From contig JAFNVE010000072.1 of assembly GCA_017379955.1 (NCBI GenBank), forward strand, positions 1 to 5,651: DNA of 5,651 nt, given 5' to 3'. The translations under genes and the position numbers were made by a program. The notes under the pieces are model-generated. The model saw nothing but the letters and a program-made list of their open reading frames with translations. It did no database searches and was not told the DNA's origin. Below are positions 5,518 to 5,651 of this stretch, piece by piece (position 1 is the stretch's first letter; every line of letters starts with the position of its first letter). The DNA is from Tidjanibacter sp. GTDB taxonomy: Bacteria > Bacteroidota > Bacteroidia > Bacteroidales > Rikenellaceae.

Positions 5518-5651
5518 CTCAGAACCGTTAGTAAGGTAAAATGACCTGATACCTCTGCTCTGCCTCGCGACACCTGCCTGCTTACGCAGGCATTTCCAAG
5601 CCTGACCCACCCCCAAGCCCCCGCCTCGGCGGGGGACTTACTCCTCGGCAA
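5518..5651. repeat. Intergenic stretch with two GC-rich hairpins; no gene seen
   Basis: The 134 bases after the terminator hold no convincing gene. GCCTGC (5576-5581) pairs with GCAGGC (5586-5591) around TTAC. CCCCCGCC (5618-5625) pairs perfectly with GGCGGGGG (5628-5635), and flanking AAG/CTT can extend the stem past a bulged A at 5636. Neither hairpin is followed by a T-run. They may be dispersed intergenic repeats of the genome or the leader of the next gene; the window ends before this can be judged. Confidence 0.4.

Noticed and set aside
5388..5651. Minus-strand open frame crossing the frr end and the terminator
   Set aside because: It reads through a strong terminator hairpin and antisense to frr, with no recognisable motif.

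Overview
The window reads as a piece of a Bacteroidota (Bacteroidales-like) chromosome. The start codons have no Shine-Dalgarno sequence and are preceded by A/T-rich runs. Several promoters match the Bacteroidota -7 box TAnnTTTG rather than a sigma-70 -10 box. The Dxs, UMP kinase and ribosome recycling factor proteins are full-length and typical. The housekeeping genes are G+C-rich, which would suit a high-GC genus such as Alistipes, but that genus call is only a guess.

Region 1 (1 to about 1940) is foreign in character: A/T-rich, with the codon choice of a mobile element. It opens with about 300 bases without a convincing gene. That stretch holds a good Bacteroidota-type promoter (70-101), an abrupt GC-rich island of short repeats (181-217) and a strong dyad (263-285). 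A 50-residue unrecognised small protein (301-453) follows, overlapping by 11 bases the start of a large serine recombinase (443-2017). The left end of the element is not visible.

Region 2 (about 1940-2125) is a tRNA-Leu(CAA) gene on the minus strand, with its own promoter and a rho-independent terminator. The recombinase reading frame runs from the opposite side through the whole terminator hairpin and 35 bases into the tRNA gene, where it takes its stop codon. The last 20 or so residues of the recombinase are therefore antisense readings of host tRNA sequence. The simplest explanation is that the element integrated at the 3' end of tRNA-Leu with the recombinase gene at its right edge.

Region 3 (2151-5517) is the core genome: dxs on the minus strand (first enzyme of the MEP isoprenoid pathway), then divergently pyrH (UMP kinase) and frr (ribosome recycling factor). 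The last two look like a two-gene operon closed by a strong, nearly symmetric terminator. The dxs and pyrH promoters lie back to back, with their -7 boxes forming a dyad.

Region 4 (5518-5651) is the start of an intergenic stretch with two GC-rich hairpins and no gene that I can support.

I see no CRISPR array, defence system, toxin-antitoxin pair or other clearly new system. The most interesting part is the recombinase/tRNA junction and the structured leader upstream of the recombinase.
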